A stretch of DNA of 30,009 nucleotides from a virus: the IMG/VR virus record IMGVR_UViG_3300029943_000317, positions 1-30,009 of that record; one strand, given 5' to 3'. The notes below the pieces were generated by a model. It did not search any database. It had not been told where the DNA came from and saw only the letters and a list, made by a program, of their open reading frames with translations. The translations under genes were made by a program, and so were the position numbers. Shown here piece after piece: positions 22,318 to 29,022 of this stretch; the stretch's first letter is position 1; each line of letters starts with the position of its first letter.

Positions 22318-22605
22318 ATGGCCAACATTGCCAAATCTGACAGTGCGGTACTCAATGAGCGCCACTTTGTGGCGCTAGCGGACTCTTTGCCGCCCGCGCC
22401 AGCAGAATCGTTATCCCCCGCGCAACAAGTTGCGCCGTTTATATCGATTTTCACCACCACCGCTCGATCAGCACCTCACCAACAGCCCGAATTAAAACCC
22501 ACGCAAACAAAACTACCGCCGCAGCAATCCATGCAGCCCGGCGCTTTGCGGGAACATTCACCCGCATCCAGTCGTAAGCAGAAACTGTCAGTAAAAAACC
22601 TATAA
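22318..22605 (+). CDS. Possible small protein of unknown function, antisense tail
   Basis: A 95-codon frame. The first ~44 codons lie in otherwise empty DNA and read like protein (MANIAKSDSAVLNERHFVAL, then SLPPAPAESLSPAQQ). The segment ISIFTTTARSAP faintly recalls the Icd/Ash-type small prophage proteins, but I cannot confirm this. The second half is antisense to the small membrane gene at 22451-22624. There is no SD, and the start overlaps the mini-ORF of copy B in another frame. A perfect 8-bp inverted repeat lies inside (22358-22376). Either this or the opposite-strand gene may be real, or both. Confidence 0.3.
   Translation: MANIAKSDSAVLNERHFVALADSLPPAPAESLSPAQQVAPFISIFTTTARSAPHQQPELKPTQTKLPPQQSMQPGALREHSPASSRKQKLSVKNL
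22358..22376. repeat. Perfect inverted repeat AGCGCCAC / GTGGCGCT
   Basis: An 8-bp stem with a TTT loop. There is no T-run on either side, so it is a weak terminator at best. It lies between the second methylase promoter region and the end of the A operon, so it may limit read-through or be a protein-binding site. Confidence 0.45.
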
Positions 22606-22624
22606 AATCCAAAATCATTTTCAT
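22451..22624 (-). CDS. Small two-segment membrane protein after A
   Basis: A 57-aa hydrophobic protein. MKMILDFIGFLLTVSAYDWM gives a first short membrane segment, and AAWIAAAVVLFAWVLIRAVGEVLI a second of about 22 residues, with a basic loop between (NVPAKRR). The frame is open to 22648. ATG 22624 follows an AAAGGG SD by only 3-4 nt and ATG 22618 by 9 nt, so the start may be either. It begins 11 nt after the A stop and is probably co-transcribed with A. Function unknown; the end of the P2-type early operon often carries such small proteins. Confidence 0.6.
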   Translation of the reverse strand: MKMILDFIGFLLTVSAYDWMRVNVPAKRRAAWIAAAVVLFAWVLIRAVGEVLIERWW

Positions 22625-22634
22625 TTTCCCTTTC

Positions 22635-25115
22635 TTACTGTCCATCATCTGCCGATATAACTGCCGCTCTCAAGCGGCTAAACAACTCACCAGCTTTGTG
22701 GCTGGCTAAGCCTTTACGCCATGGCTTATCAACACCGGCAATAATCAATTCACCCGTAACAGGATTCGCGCGATATACGGTATCCAGCACCGAAACTTCA
22801 TTACCGCGCGCCAGTTGGATGGCCTGCGGCTTGCTGATTTGTACTTTCTTAACTTGCGCCCATGACTGAACCAACCCAGCCAGACCCGCAATTGCCGGTG
22901 ATAAAACCTGCTCTTGTTGCCTTACCACTTTGGCGGTTCTTAGATAACTCTCAGCCCGGCTAATATCATCGTCGGTACATTCGCCAATGGTTATGGCATG
23001 AGCGAGATCCTCATAGAGTTCCGCAGGTGTTTTCTTAGGCGTTTTGAAGTTGTGAAGGCTTTCGCTTATCCGTTTTCGCTGTTCGCGTGATAGCTGACCG
23101 ATCTCAAACTGTTCAGGCTCTAAAACTGGCGGTGATCCGCCGCTCGAATTTGAGCGTTTTTTAACCTCGGTACAGTTATTGACACGAGTCCTAGAGGGCG
23201 CGGACGCGCCCCGAAGGTCAAAATCAAAACCAACGGCCTGCCCGGAGTCATCTAAAATCTCCGGTTTCATCCTCACAATGCGGTAGGAATGCAGGCGGGT
23301 TTCAATTGGTGGAATGTGAACGGCGGGCATCATCAGACCTTTGATAAGATCCAGATATTCACCGTAATCATTAGGCTCATCTTTCTGCTGGTACCAGATG
23401 CGCAGCGGCAGATCACGGCGGGCAACCAGCGCCCCACCCTGCAATTGGGTATATTGCTGCCAGTCGCCAGCATCCGCAGCGCGGTGCAGCTCGGCAAACA
23501 GCGGGTTTATCTTGTCCGCCTGTTCCTGATTACGGAACCGGCGCAGCTCACGCCAGACTGATACCGGGGCACCGCCCAGAAACTGAAACTGACGGATCCC
23601 CCAGCACGATGCCCAGGCGGTAGCGTGTTTAGCGGTTTCTTTCAGCGGCCTGCCGCTCTCGTCGTCGGTTTCACCGTCAAGCGCATATCCATCAATATTT
23701 TTACTGATGTACTTCACCACGTAGCCGGTGGCGCTGCCGATTGCCTGATCGATCGGCTTCATTTCAAAGCGCGGGCGGTTGCCGTGCTTACCCTGCAACT
23801 CTTCCGAATCTTCGCGGGTTGCGTAGTCTTCCATCACTTCCAACAACTCGCCGGAATGTTCCGGCAAAGAGAACAGCAGGCCGTGCCAGTGCGGCGTACC
23901 ATCATGGTGAGACTCAGCCACCCGCAGACCAAAGACCGGAATTTCACGGCGGGCCAGCTCAGCACGGATCTGTTGCCACACCCTGTTAAGGTAGCGTTGC
24001 GTGGCTCTTGGGCAGGATCCATTCCATTTGGGATTACGATGACCGAATACGGTATATGCGTGGTATTTGGATGGGGCTGTCAGAGTAAAAAACTGACCTG
24101 AATAGCCGCTTTCAGTGGCTACTTTCTCAAAGCCACCAATACGGGTCATAAGTTCAACACGGCGCAATGCCGGGTTAGATATGCTCTTATCGATCTGCTC
24201 AATAAGTGAAATACGCTCTTTGGTGTCCTGGTCTTCCAGCTCAAGGCGAGCCATGATCGCACGGCTGCGTTTGCGCCTTGCGTCCCACTCATCAACGTGA
24301 TGCTTACTGCAATACGGCGCAGCCCCACGTTTCACATCACCAAAAGCAATATGCAGGTGCTCACGCCAGCGGGTAGCGTACTTTTTCAGGTTACGATGCC
24401 AATAACGATCATCCAGCATTTTGCTAATACTGGTTGTAGCGTCATCAATAAACAGCGCACCACGGCAATACTTTCCCCAGTTCGGCGGCGTCAGGAAGAA
24501 AAGCCGGGCAAGGTTCGCCGCTTCGGTATAGAGGTATCCCGCATACCGGCGATCACTCTGCATCTCTACCGTTTCGTGAACCTCACTCAACACTGACTGC
24601 ATATAGATCGCAATATCCTGCGCAAGCAGCTCAACATCTTCCTGCGTGAAGTCTGGGAGGCGGTTAAAACGCTCAACCAATCCGTGCAGAATGCTAAACG
24701 TGTGGTAAAGCGAGTTTAATCCCTTAAAAGCTGTATCCGCCTGAGATTTTGCCTCATCGGTCATATCAATAGCGTATTGCTCACTCACCATATTAATGGG
24801 CGGCAGATCCCTGCGGATAATATCGCGCAGTGCCAGACGGGCTATGTGCCTGCCCTTCATGGTGTGAATACTGTCGATGCGAGATGAAAGGCGCAGACGG
24901 ATGAAACGAGGAAGTGGCGAAAGAGTGAGTTTCACCCACGCCAAAAACTCCTGTTCTTGACCCAGCTCAACTAGATCAACAACGGGAGTCTTATCAATAC
25001 AAATGGCATTTTTTGGCTTCTGCCATTCGTGATCGTACTGGGTGGTGTCAGGTGCGCTACCCGGATACGGAGGGGGCGGCGTCGGGACGCCGCGCCCACT
25101 TGCTGCGGTGGTCAT
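22635..25115 (-). CDS. A: Replication initiation endonuclease gpA
   Basis: An 826-aa rolling-circle initiator (P2 A 761 aa). The HUH motif is HDGTPHWHG, with metal-binding H409 and H411. The paired tyrosines Y465 and Y469 in GYVVKYISKN correspond to P2 Tyr450/Tyr454, which cut and rejoin the strand at the origin. The ~340-residue N-terminal part and a ~350-residue C-terminal part are less conserved. The N-terminus contains a proline run (PTPPPPYPG). The start overlaps the DUF4406 stop as ATGA. The phage origin lies inside the gene (near 23173-23211). Acting in cis, it starts leading-strand synthesis using the host Rep helicase. Confidence 0.95.
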   Translation of the reverse strand: MTTAASGRGVPTPPPPYPGSAPDTTQYDHEWQKPKNAICIDKTPVVDLVELGQEQEFLAWVKLTLSPLPRFIRLRLSSRIDSIHTMKGRHIARLALRDIIRRDLPPINMVSEQYAIDMTDEAKSQADTAFKGLNSLYHTFSILHGLVERFNRLPDFTQEDVELLAQDIAIYMQSVLSEVHETVEMQSDRRYAGYLYTEAANLARLFFLTPPNWGKYCRGALFIDDATTSISKMLDDRYWHRNLKKYATRWREHLHIAFGDVKRGAAPYCSKHHVDEWDARRKRSRAIMARLELEDQDTKERISLIEQIDKSISNPALRRVELMTRIGGFEKVATESGYSGQFFTLTAPSKYHAYTVFGHRNPKWNGSCPRATQRYLNRVWQQIRAELARREIPVFGLRVAESHHDGTPHWHGLLFSLPEHSGELLEVMEDYATREDSEELQGKHGNRPRFEMKPIDQAIGSATGYVVKYISKNIDGYALDGETDDESGRPLKETAKHATAWASCWGIRQFQFLGGAPVSVWRELRRFRNQEQADKINPLFAELHRAADAGDWQQYTQLQGGALVARRDLPLRIWYQQKDEPNDYGEYLDLIKGLMMPAVHIPPIETRLHSYRIVRMKPEILDDSGQAVGFDFDLRGASAPSRTRVNNCTEVKKRSNSSGGSPPVLEPEQFEIGQLSREQRKRISESLHNFKTPKKTPAELYEDLAHAITIGECTDDDISRAESYLRTAKVVRQQEQVLSPAIAGLAGLVQSWAQVKKVQISKPQAIQLARGNEVSVLDTVYRANPVTGELIIAGVDKPWRKGLASHKAGELFSRLRAAVISADDGQ
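23173..23211 (-). other. Rolling-circle origin (ori) inside gene A
   Basis: On the minus strand a perfect 7-bp inverted repeat (GGGCGCG / CGCGCCC, 2-nt loop, 23211-23196) is followed by CTAGGACTCGTGTCAATAAC. This resembles the P2 origin segment as I recall it (GCGCC TC GGAGTCC TGTCAA). It encodes the A region LRGASAPSRTRVNNCTEV, conserved in P2-like A proteins probably because of the DNA signal. The nick would fall within or beside GGACTCGTGTC. Confidence 0.72.
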
Positions 25116-25420
25116 CGCACGCCCATGTACCGATCAATCATCTGGTGCTGAATACCCAGCCCCAACTTTTCAGCAAGCGCATGCTCAGCCTTTGCCCCAG
25201 CAGACTGTTGCCAACCGTCCAACATGAAGATGCCATCAGCGCAGCGAAGCATGGCAAGGCAGATATCCATATACTCCGCTTGCTCTAAGCCATCCGGCAG
25301 GATCGCCGGATTAAGAGCAACGTTTCCGCGCCGTACAATGTGCGCCGCAGCACGGTGAAACGCCGGGCGATTAAAGCCAGGTAATCCGCTCATTGGGCCA
25401 GCGATATAGATTTTTGACAT
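25112..25420 (-). CDS. DUF4406 family protein
   Basis: A 102-aa protein with the family opening KIYIAGPMSGLPGFNRPAFHRAA and the diagnostic NPAILPDGLEQAEYMDICLAMLRCADGIFMLDGWQQSAGAKAEHALAEKLGL. The fold is related to nucleoside 2-deoxyribosyltransferases, whose KIYLAGP loop binds a nucleotide. No reaction is established for DUF4406. Both ends overlap neighbours (TAATG with the 67-aa gene, ATGA with A), so it is translated as part of a tightly coupled cassette. The SD GGAGG lies 7 nt before the ATG. It is common in enterobacterial phage early regions, so a role in nucleotide sensing or metabolism is a guess. Confidence 0.88.
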   Translation of the reverse strand: MSKIYIAGPMSGLPGFNRPAFHRAAAHIVRRGNVALNPAILPDGLEQAEYMDICLAMLRCADGIFMLDGWQQSAGAKAEHALAEKLGLGIQHQMIDRYMGVR

Positions 25421-25623
25421 TACAGAGCCTCCATTTCTGGATCAGCTGGTAATGACAAATGAGGCACCCGCACCAGTATCGCAGTGCCTTCAACGGCTGA
25501 AATAGCAAACAGGCCGATCACTCTCTTTTGTTCGGCTGTCATTTTTAAAGCCACGGTTCTGCCGCCGTAATTGAAAAAAACCGCAACGTTTTTCATTTGG
25601 TCTAACTGCAATTTGCTCCCCAT
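25420..25623 (-). CDS. Small conserved-context protein of unknown function (67 aa)
   Basis: A 67-aa protein that I do not recognise. It is predicted to be soluble, with a VAVFFNYGGRTVALKMTAEQKR beta-rich middle and a C-terminal hydrophobic-to-acidic tail (VPHLSLPADPEMEAL). The evidence that it is a gene is strong. AGGAGG sits 7 nt before the ATG, and the start overlaps the dam stop (TAATG) while the end overlaps the DUF4406 start (TAATG). It should be made in a fixed ratio with these neighbours. Confidence 0.78.
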   Translation of the reverse strand: MGSKLQLDQMKNVAVFFNYGGRTVALKMTAEQKRVIGLFAISAVEGTAILVRVPHLSLPADPEMEAL

Positions 25624-26564
25624 TAGAAAGCCTCCTGATCATCAAACGCACCCGCAGCAACCATCTCGTTGTAAGTCGCATTACCCATCACCGCCCCACA
25701 ATCCGGGCAGCATCCACCTCCAGCGCGCCCGCACCCTTCGCATACCTTGAGAACGCCGATCACCTCTTTGGCCTTCTGGCGGTTGCTGGTGTCAGTACTA
25801 ACAGAGCGCTGCACGTCGATTTCATGCAGGCGGAAGCGGTGGTAAATCTCGCGGGTGGTTTTGGTGTCGCTGTTGGAAATGACAACCGGCGCGCCATATT
25901 TGCGGTTCACTTCCAGCAGTTCCGCCGCTAACTGGCGGTGGTGCAGCTCGGTGAATGGCTCGGTATGGTATTGGGTGAAATTGGCGGTATCGCTGGCAGG
26001 CAGGTACGGCGGATCGCAGTAAATGGCTTCATCTGTTCCAACCATCACTTTGAGGGTGTTTTGAAACGTACTGCACAGGAAAATGGCTTTTGTGTCGTTG
26101 GCCTTCTCCGCGAAGTGGCGGATCTCCGCTTCGGGAAAGTAAGGCGCAGACTTGTGCTGCCCAAATGGCACGTTATAACCACCGCTCTGGTTGTAACGCA
26201 CTACCCCGTTGTAACCGTGGCGGTTGAGATAGAGAAAGAGAGCCGCGCGAGCAACATCAAGCAAGCCCTTAGTGCCGTTGAAAATGCTGCGGTTTTGTAA
26301 ATAGTCCTCTTTGGAATTGCCAGACGTAAAAAGCGGGCGCGCAAGGTCAATCACCAGTTCAGGATTGCTCTTTACCTCACGATAAAGGCGGATCAAGTCT
26401 GGGTTGATATCCGCAAGGATATAGCGGCGATAATCAGTATTGAGAAACACCGAAGCCCCACCAACAAACGGTTCAACGAGGCAATCAGCTTTTGGTAAAT
26501 GGGGCAGCAATTCAGACATAACGCGGCTTTTACCACCGGGCCATTTGAGTAGAGATCGAATCAT
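25623..26564 (-). CDS. dam: Dam-like DNA adenine methyltransferase with C-terminal zinc-ribbon-like tail
   Basis: A 313-aa D12-class N6-adenine methylase. It has KWPGGK at 7-12 and the AdoMet loop EPFVGGASVF at 31-40. An acidic ADINPDL follows at 51-57, and the catalytic DPPY is at 184-187. It is close to phage and host Dam enzymes, so GATC is the expected site, though this is not shown by the sequence. The last 39 residues add a Cys cluster, C275-x2-C278 and C285/C286-x2-C289 (CEGCGRAGGGCCPDCG), which looks like a small zinc ribbon and is absent from plain Dam. The SD GGAG lies 8 nt upstream. It heads the dam-67aa-DUF4406-A cassette. GATC methylation may affect packaging, replication or Dam-sensitive immunity control. 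Confidence 0.93.
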   Translation of the reverse strand: MIRSLLKWPGGKSRVMSELLPHLPKADCLVEPFVGGASVFLNTDYRRYILADINPDLIRLYREVKSNPELVIDLARPLFTSGNSKEDYLQNRSIFNGTKGLLDVARAALFLYLNRHGYNGVVRYNQSGGYNVPFGQHKSAPYFPEAEIRHFAEKANDTKAIFLCSTFQNTLKVMVGTDEAIYCDPPYLPASDTANFTQYHTEPFTELHHRQLAAELLEVNRKYGAPVVISNSDTKTTREIYHRFRLHEIDVQRSVSTDTSNRQKAKEVIGVLKVCEGCGRAGGGCCPDCGAVMGNATYNEMVAAGAFDDQEAF

Positions 26565-26633
26565 TTTGCTTTCTCCTGGGTGCAGGAAGCCCGGCGCGGT
26601 GATGCGCCTGACTACTGGTTAATCATTCAGTGG

Positions 26634-27023
26634 TTAATTGATTGCGCCATCCGGCGCGGGTGGTGGTTCGCGTAATGCCTGAATTTCAAGGCGAGGAGCG
26701 GCGTGATCGGGAAACTCCCACGGCAAAGCGGTAGCCAGCTCGGCAAGGCGCTTAATTCCCAACATCAGGCTCACCTTGTCCTGAGAACTGAACTGTTCGA
26801 AAGGCATGGTGAGATGGGAGTGTGTAAGCGACGGCAGATCGTTGAACCGCTGCGCGGCTTCGTTTGCCAGCAGAATGATCGCTTTTTTCTGAGTCTCGCC
26901 CAGACGATTAAAACGGCTCGCCGTGTCATTGGTGCGGGAAGCTGAAACCTTCGATTGCAAACGCGCGCGCTGTTCAAGAAACATCTGACGCCCAGAGGCT
27001 GACTTATTTTGTCCGATACCCAT
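26634..27023 (-). CDS. DUF5347-like protein of unknown function
   Basis: A 129-aa basic, soluble-looking protein. It opens MGIGQNKSASGRQMFLEQRARLQSKVSASRTNDTASRFNRL, then LGETQKKAIILLANEAAQRF, and ends with a proline-rich tail (REPPPAPDGAIN). This general layout recalls the DUF5347 proteins of P2-like early regions; I am not certain of the match. The frame extends to 27041, but ATG 27023 has an AGGGGAGAAGG SD. It lies between the TerB/membrane pair and dam, roughly where P2 has gene B and small ORFs, and does not look like B. Confidence 0.72.
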   Translation of the reverse strand: MGIGQNKSASGRQMFLEQRARLQSKVSASRTNDTASRFNRLGETQKKAIILLANEAAQRFNDLPSLTHSHLTMPFEQFSSQDKVSLMLGIKRLAELATALPWEFPDHAAPRLEIQALREPPPAPDGAIN

Positions 27024-27085
27024 AACCTTCTCCCCTCTCACTACCGCTTATCAGGCGCGCCACTCAGAAATAACGCCCCGGATAA

Positions 27086-27103
27086 GCACCGGTTTCCCGG
27101 TGC
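27086..27103. repeat. Small hairpin GCACCGG / CCGGTGC
   Basis: A perfect 7-bp inverted repeat with a TTTC loop, just after the stop of the 60-aa membrane gene on the minus strand. There is no T-run. It may be a weak attenuator or an RNA stability element between two early genes. Confidence 0.4.
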
Positions 27104-27108
27104 CTCTC

Positions 27109-27291
27109 TTACTCGTCGCTCTGCTGCCCTTTGGCTGGCTTAATCGCAGGCCAAACCAGAACAACGAGCGCCCCCACAAAGAACAGATCGCCAACCGCTG
27201 AGAGCAGATAGCTGGTGAAATCCACTGCTACCACCATGAAAGCCAGCAACAGAACCAGCGCGGGCCGCAACATGCTCAGCATTTGGCTCAT
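27109..27291 (-). CDS. Small membrane protein coupled to the TerB-like gene
   Basis: A 60-aa protein with two hydrophobic segments (about 9-27, RPALVLLLAFMVVAVDFTSYLL, and 31-49, DLFFVGALVVLVWPAI) and a polar C-terminus (KPAKGQQSDE). Its ATG overlaps the TerB stop (TGATG), which implies translational coupling and probably a shared function. It is unrecognised beyond that. The topology is a hairpin with a short tail on the same side as the N-terminus. Confidence 0.72.
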   Translation of the reverse strand: MSQMLSMLRPALVLLLAFMVVAVDFTSYLLSAVGDLFFVGALVVLVWPAIKPAKGQQSDE

Positions 27292-27722
27292 CAGATATAA
27301 TCCTCAACGCGCAGGCCCAGACGGCGCCCAACCTCTTCCAATACTTTCTGCTCTTCCGGTTCGATCTGACCGTCAGCCTCGGCAATGGTCAGCATGTTGA
27401 CGAAAACTTCTTCCGCCTCTTTCGGATCATTTTTGATATCTTCGATTTCACGCAGGATATTCATGCGACCAACACGGAAGCCCGCTTCAAGCTGTTCCGT
27501 GAAGCGGGTGATCAGCGCGGTGATTTCGTTGCCGTAATGGCTCAGGCGGGGATTGGAACGCAGCAGTTGATCAAGCTTTGCCGTTTCCTCTTTCTCAATT
27601 TCACCATCAGCAGCAGCAACCAGCAGACAGCCGCCAACAATGGCTTCCATCAGATCGCGGTTTTCAACTTTCTTTAATTCAACTTTTACAGCAGCGGTTT
27701 TTTTCTTGAACATACCAAACAT
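27291..27722 (-). CDS. TerB-like (tellurite resistance/TerB superfamily) protein
   Basis: A 143-aa acidic helical protein. Two similar segments, VAAADGEIEKEETAKL (about 35-50) and TIAEADGQIEPEEQKVL (about 110-126), carry the DGxIxxEE pattern of TerB-fold proteins, whose acidic residues can bind metal. A basic start (MFGMFKKKTAAVK) precedes them. The frame extends to 27761, but ATG 27722 has an AAGGGG SD. In cellular ter systems TerB scaffolds stress or anti-phage complexes at the membrane. Here it is paired with a membrane protein, and P2-like early regions often carry such a gene. A tellurite phenotype should not be assumed. Confidence 0.85.
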   Translation of the reverse strand: MFGMFKKKTAAVKVELKKVENRDLMEAIVGGCLLVAAADGEIEKEETAKLDQLLRSNPRLSHYGNEITALITRFTEQLEAGFRVGRMNILREIEDIKNDPKEAEEVFVNMLTIAEADGQIEPEEQKVLEEVGRRLGLRVEDYI

Positions 27723-27821
27723 AACGAACCCCTTATTTTGGGTGTGTGAATTCGCCATCACTTAATAAAGTGATAACAGTGAGAAAAAGTTAATTAATGA
27801 AACGCAGTTTAATCCTAAGAA

Positions 27822-28052
27822 TTAAATAAACTTCCGTAATATAGAAATAAATGAAGCAAATAATCCTTTGTTTATCTTTTTCGTATAAACAAAGGGTTTA
27901 CTCATTCCCTTTATGAATTGAACCTTTGTAGATTCTGGTTTGAAGAAGCGCCCGTCAGGCGTTTCAATCCAGCCGTTAACGTGGCGGTGGTGCGTCACCT
28001 GACAGCCTTGTTTCAACAGGCTGGCAAGTGACGGATGCTGGTTTATATTCAT
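27822..28052 (-). CDS. Small early protein, possibly Fil-like (DUF2724)
   Basis: A 76-aa protein: MNINQHPSLASLLKQGCQVT, then HRHVNGWIETPDGRFFKP and FIKGMSKPFVY. The combination LASLLKxG, NGWIETPDGRFF and KPF recalls the Fil/DUF2724 proteins near the same place in phage 186, which filament the host when overproduced. I hold this match with moderate confidence only. The AT-rich C-terminus is basic and hydrophobic. Its ATG overlaps the stop of the upstream 64-aa gene (TAATG), and GGGAG lies 9 nt before it. Confidence 0.7.
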   Translation of the reverse strand: MNINQHPSLASLLKQGCQVTHHRHVNGWIETPDGRFFKPESTKVQFIKGMSKPFVYTKKINKGLFASFISILRKFI

Positions 28053-28246
28053 TACTGCGAACTCCCATCACGGATTTGATCAACGGTTTTCATCGCTTCC
28101 GCTAATGCAAAGTCACGCCCAAAATAATTACCATCACTTAACACGCTATACGCAGTTCTCATTGTTGCTGAGTTGCGCGGACATTTATGAATAGTAAAAC
28201 CGCGATAAACATAACTATGGCGACTTAATTGAATTAATTGGCTCAT
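28052..28246 (-). CDS. Small early protein of unknown function (64 aa)
   Basis: A 64-aa protein starting MSQLIQLSRHSYVYRGFTIH and ending VDQIRDGSSQ. It is rich in Arg, Tyr and Ser and has no motif I recognise. The frame extends to 28261, but ATG 28246 has a GGGAA SD, and its stop overlaps the next start. It is the second gene of the cox operon, where P2 has orf78 and 186 has cII. There is no helix-turn-helix to support a CII-like role. Confidence 0.65.
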   Translation of the reverse strand: MSQLIQLSRHSYVYRGFTIHKCPRNSATMRTAYSVLSDGNYFGRDFALAEAMKTVDQIRDGSSQ

Positions 28247-28293
28247 ATTATTTCCCAGCAATTATAACAAGTGGTTTGACATAATTACTTTTC

Positions 28294-28554
28294 TTAAACC
28301 TTCATTCTCAGCGCTTCCTGCGCTTCTTCGTAAGCAACCAAGAATTCGTAAACCATGTTTACTTCGCGTTCTTTGCCTCGTTTCTTTTTGGAGATCGTAA
28401 GGCGGTTTTCATTGGCTTGTTGTTGCACGGTTCTGACTGTCTGCCCGGTGACTTCTGCATAAGCCGAAAGGGTCAGCATTGGATATGGAAGGCAAAAAAC
28501 TACCGGACAATCTGGCATTTTTACCATCAACGGCTTGGGCTTGCGTGTTGTCAT
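28294..28554 (-). CDS. cox: Cox/Apl-like excision and early control protein
   Basis: An 86-aa DNA-binding protein, the first gene of the early operon and divergent from repressor C. The middle (LTLSAYAEVTGQTVRTVQQQANENRLTISKKKRG) is a helix-turn-helix or winged-helix region of the excisionase type, followed by a helix to the C-terminus (YEFLVAYEEAQEALRMKV). Sequence similarity to P2 Cox is low, so the call rests on size, fold-like pattern and position. The ATG has an AGGA SD. Expected roles: repression of the C promoter, and excision together with Int. Confidence 0.8.
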   Translation of the reverse strand: MTTRKPKPLMVKMPDCPVVFCLPYPMLTLSAYAEVTGQTVRTVQQQANENRLTISKKKRGKEREVNMVYEFLVAYEEAQEALRMKV

Positions 28555-28575
28555 GGTTTATCCTCATAGATCGAG

Positions 28576-28605
28576 CCGGATTTAACCGGATTTTGTCGGA
28601 CTCAA
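28576..28605. promoter_or_regulatory. Direct repeats at the cox/C switch (candidate Cox sites)
   Basis: CCGGATTTAA (28576), CCGGATTTTG (28586) and TCGGACTCAA (28596) repeat at about 10-bp spacing, one helical turn. Phased short repeats are how Cox-type proteins bind cooperatively. They lie just upstream of cox, within its promoter region. Confidence 0.5.
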
Positions 28606-28626
28606 GGGATACATATGTAACCCTTG
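28603..28626. promoter_or_regulatory. 24-bp palindromic candidate operator between cox and C
   Basis: The arms CAAGGG and CCCTTG flank a TACATATGTA core. The whole is palindromic apart from one mismatched A/A pair flanking the core. It lies 30 bp upstream of the C start, in the 101-bp cox/C divergent region. A dimeric repressor is the natural ligand. P2 C is known to use two direct repeats instead, so this may be a difference in operator design. Confidence 0.65.
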
Positions 28627-28655
28627 ATACAGAGTTTAAGGGGACATTTGTCACC

Positions 28656-28958
28656 ATGTCAATGCGTTTAGGGCAAAAGATTAGAGACGTGAGGGAATCA
28701 GAGGGTCTAACTCGGTTCCAATTCGCTGAATTAACTGGCATTGCTGAGAGCACTCAGAAGGCATACGAGACAGGGAGAAGAGACGGGGTAGGCAGCGAAA
28801 TCTTGCTTAAGGTTACGGAGCACCCCCGATTTGAAAAATATACTCTTTGGTTAATGACGGGTAAGACGTCAGAAGCAGCGGGGCAAATCTCCCCGGCTCT
28901 CTCCCCTGATGGGCAAAACGACATATCTACCCCCCAAAACGACCAAAAGGTTGGCTGA
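28656..28958 (+). CDS. C: Immunity repressor C (P2 C type)
   Basis: A 100-aa repressor (P2 C 99 aa). The helix-turn-helix lies at about 20-45 (TRFQFAELTGIAESTQKAYETGR), after MRLGQKIRDVRESEGL. The C-terminus matches P2 C very well: FEKYTLWLMTGK, then AAGQISPALSPDGQNDISTP and QKVG. The frame extends 59 codons further upstream, through the operator and cox, but homology starts at ATG 28656. AAGGGG lies 12 nt before it, a long spacing that may mean weak initiation; ATG 28662 is another option. It silences the early promoter in the lysogen and is followed by int in the same direction. Confidence 0.94.
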   Translation: MSMRLGQKIRDVRESEGLTRFQFAELTGIAESTQKAYETGRRDGVGSEILLKVTEHPRFEKYTLWLMTGKTSEAAGQISPALSPDGQNDISTPQNDQKVG

Positions 28959-29022
28959 TCGCATTGAAAATTATGGATAAATGGTCTAGTGGCGGGATTT
29001 GCTATGAACGGAACTATTTCGA

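Noticed and set aside
27291-27722. Tellurite-resistance function for the TerB-like gene
   Set aside because: TerB alone does not give resistance and the other ter genes are absent. Only the fold assignment is supported.
28479-28655. 59-codon N-terminal extension of repressor C
   Set aside because: Would run through cox and the operator. P2 C homology and length fit the ATG at 28656.
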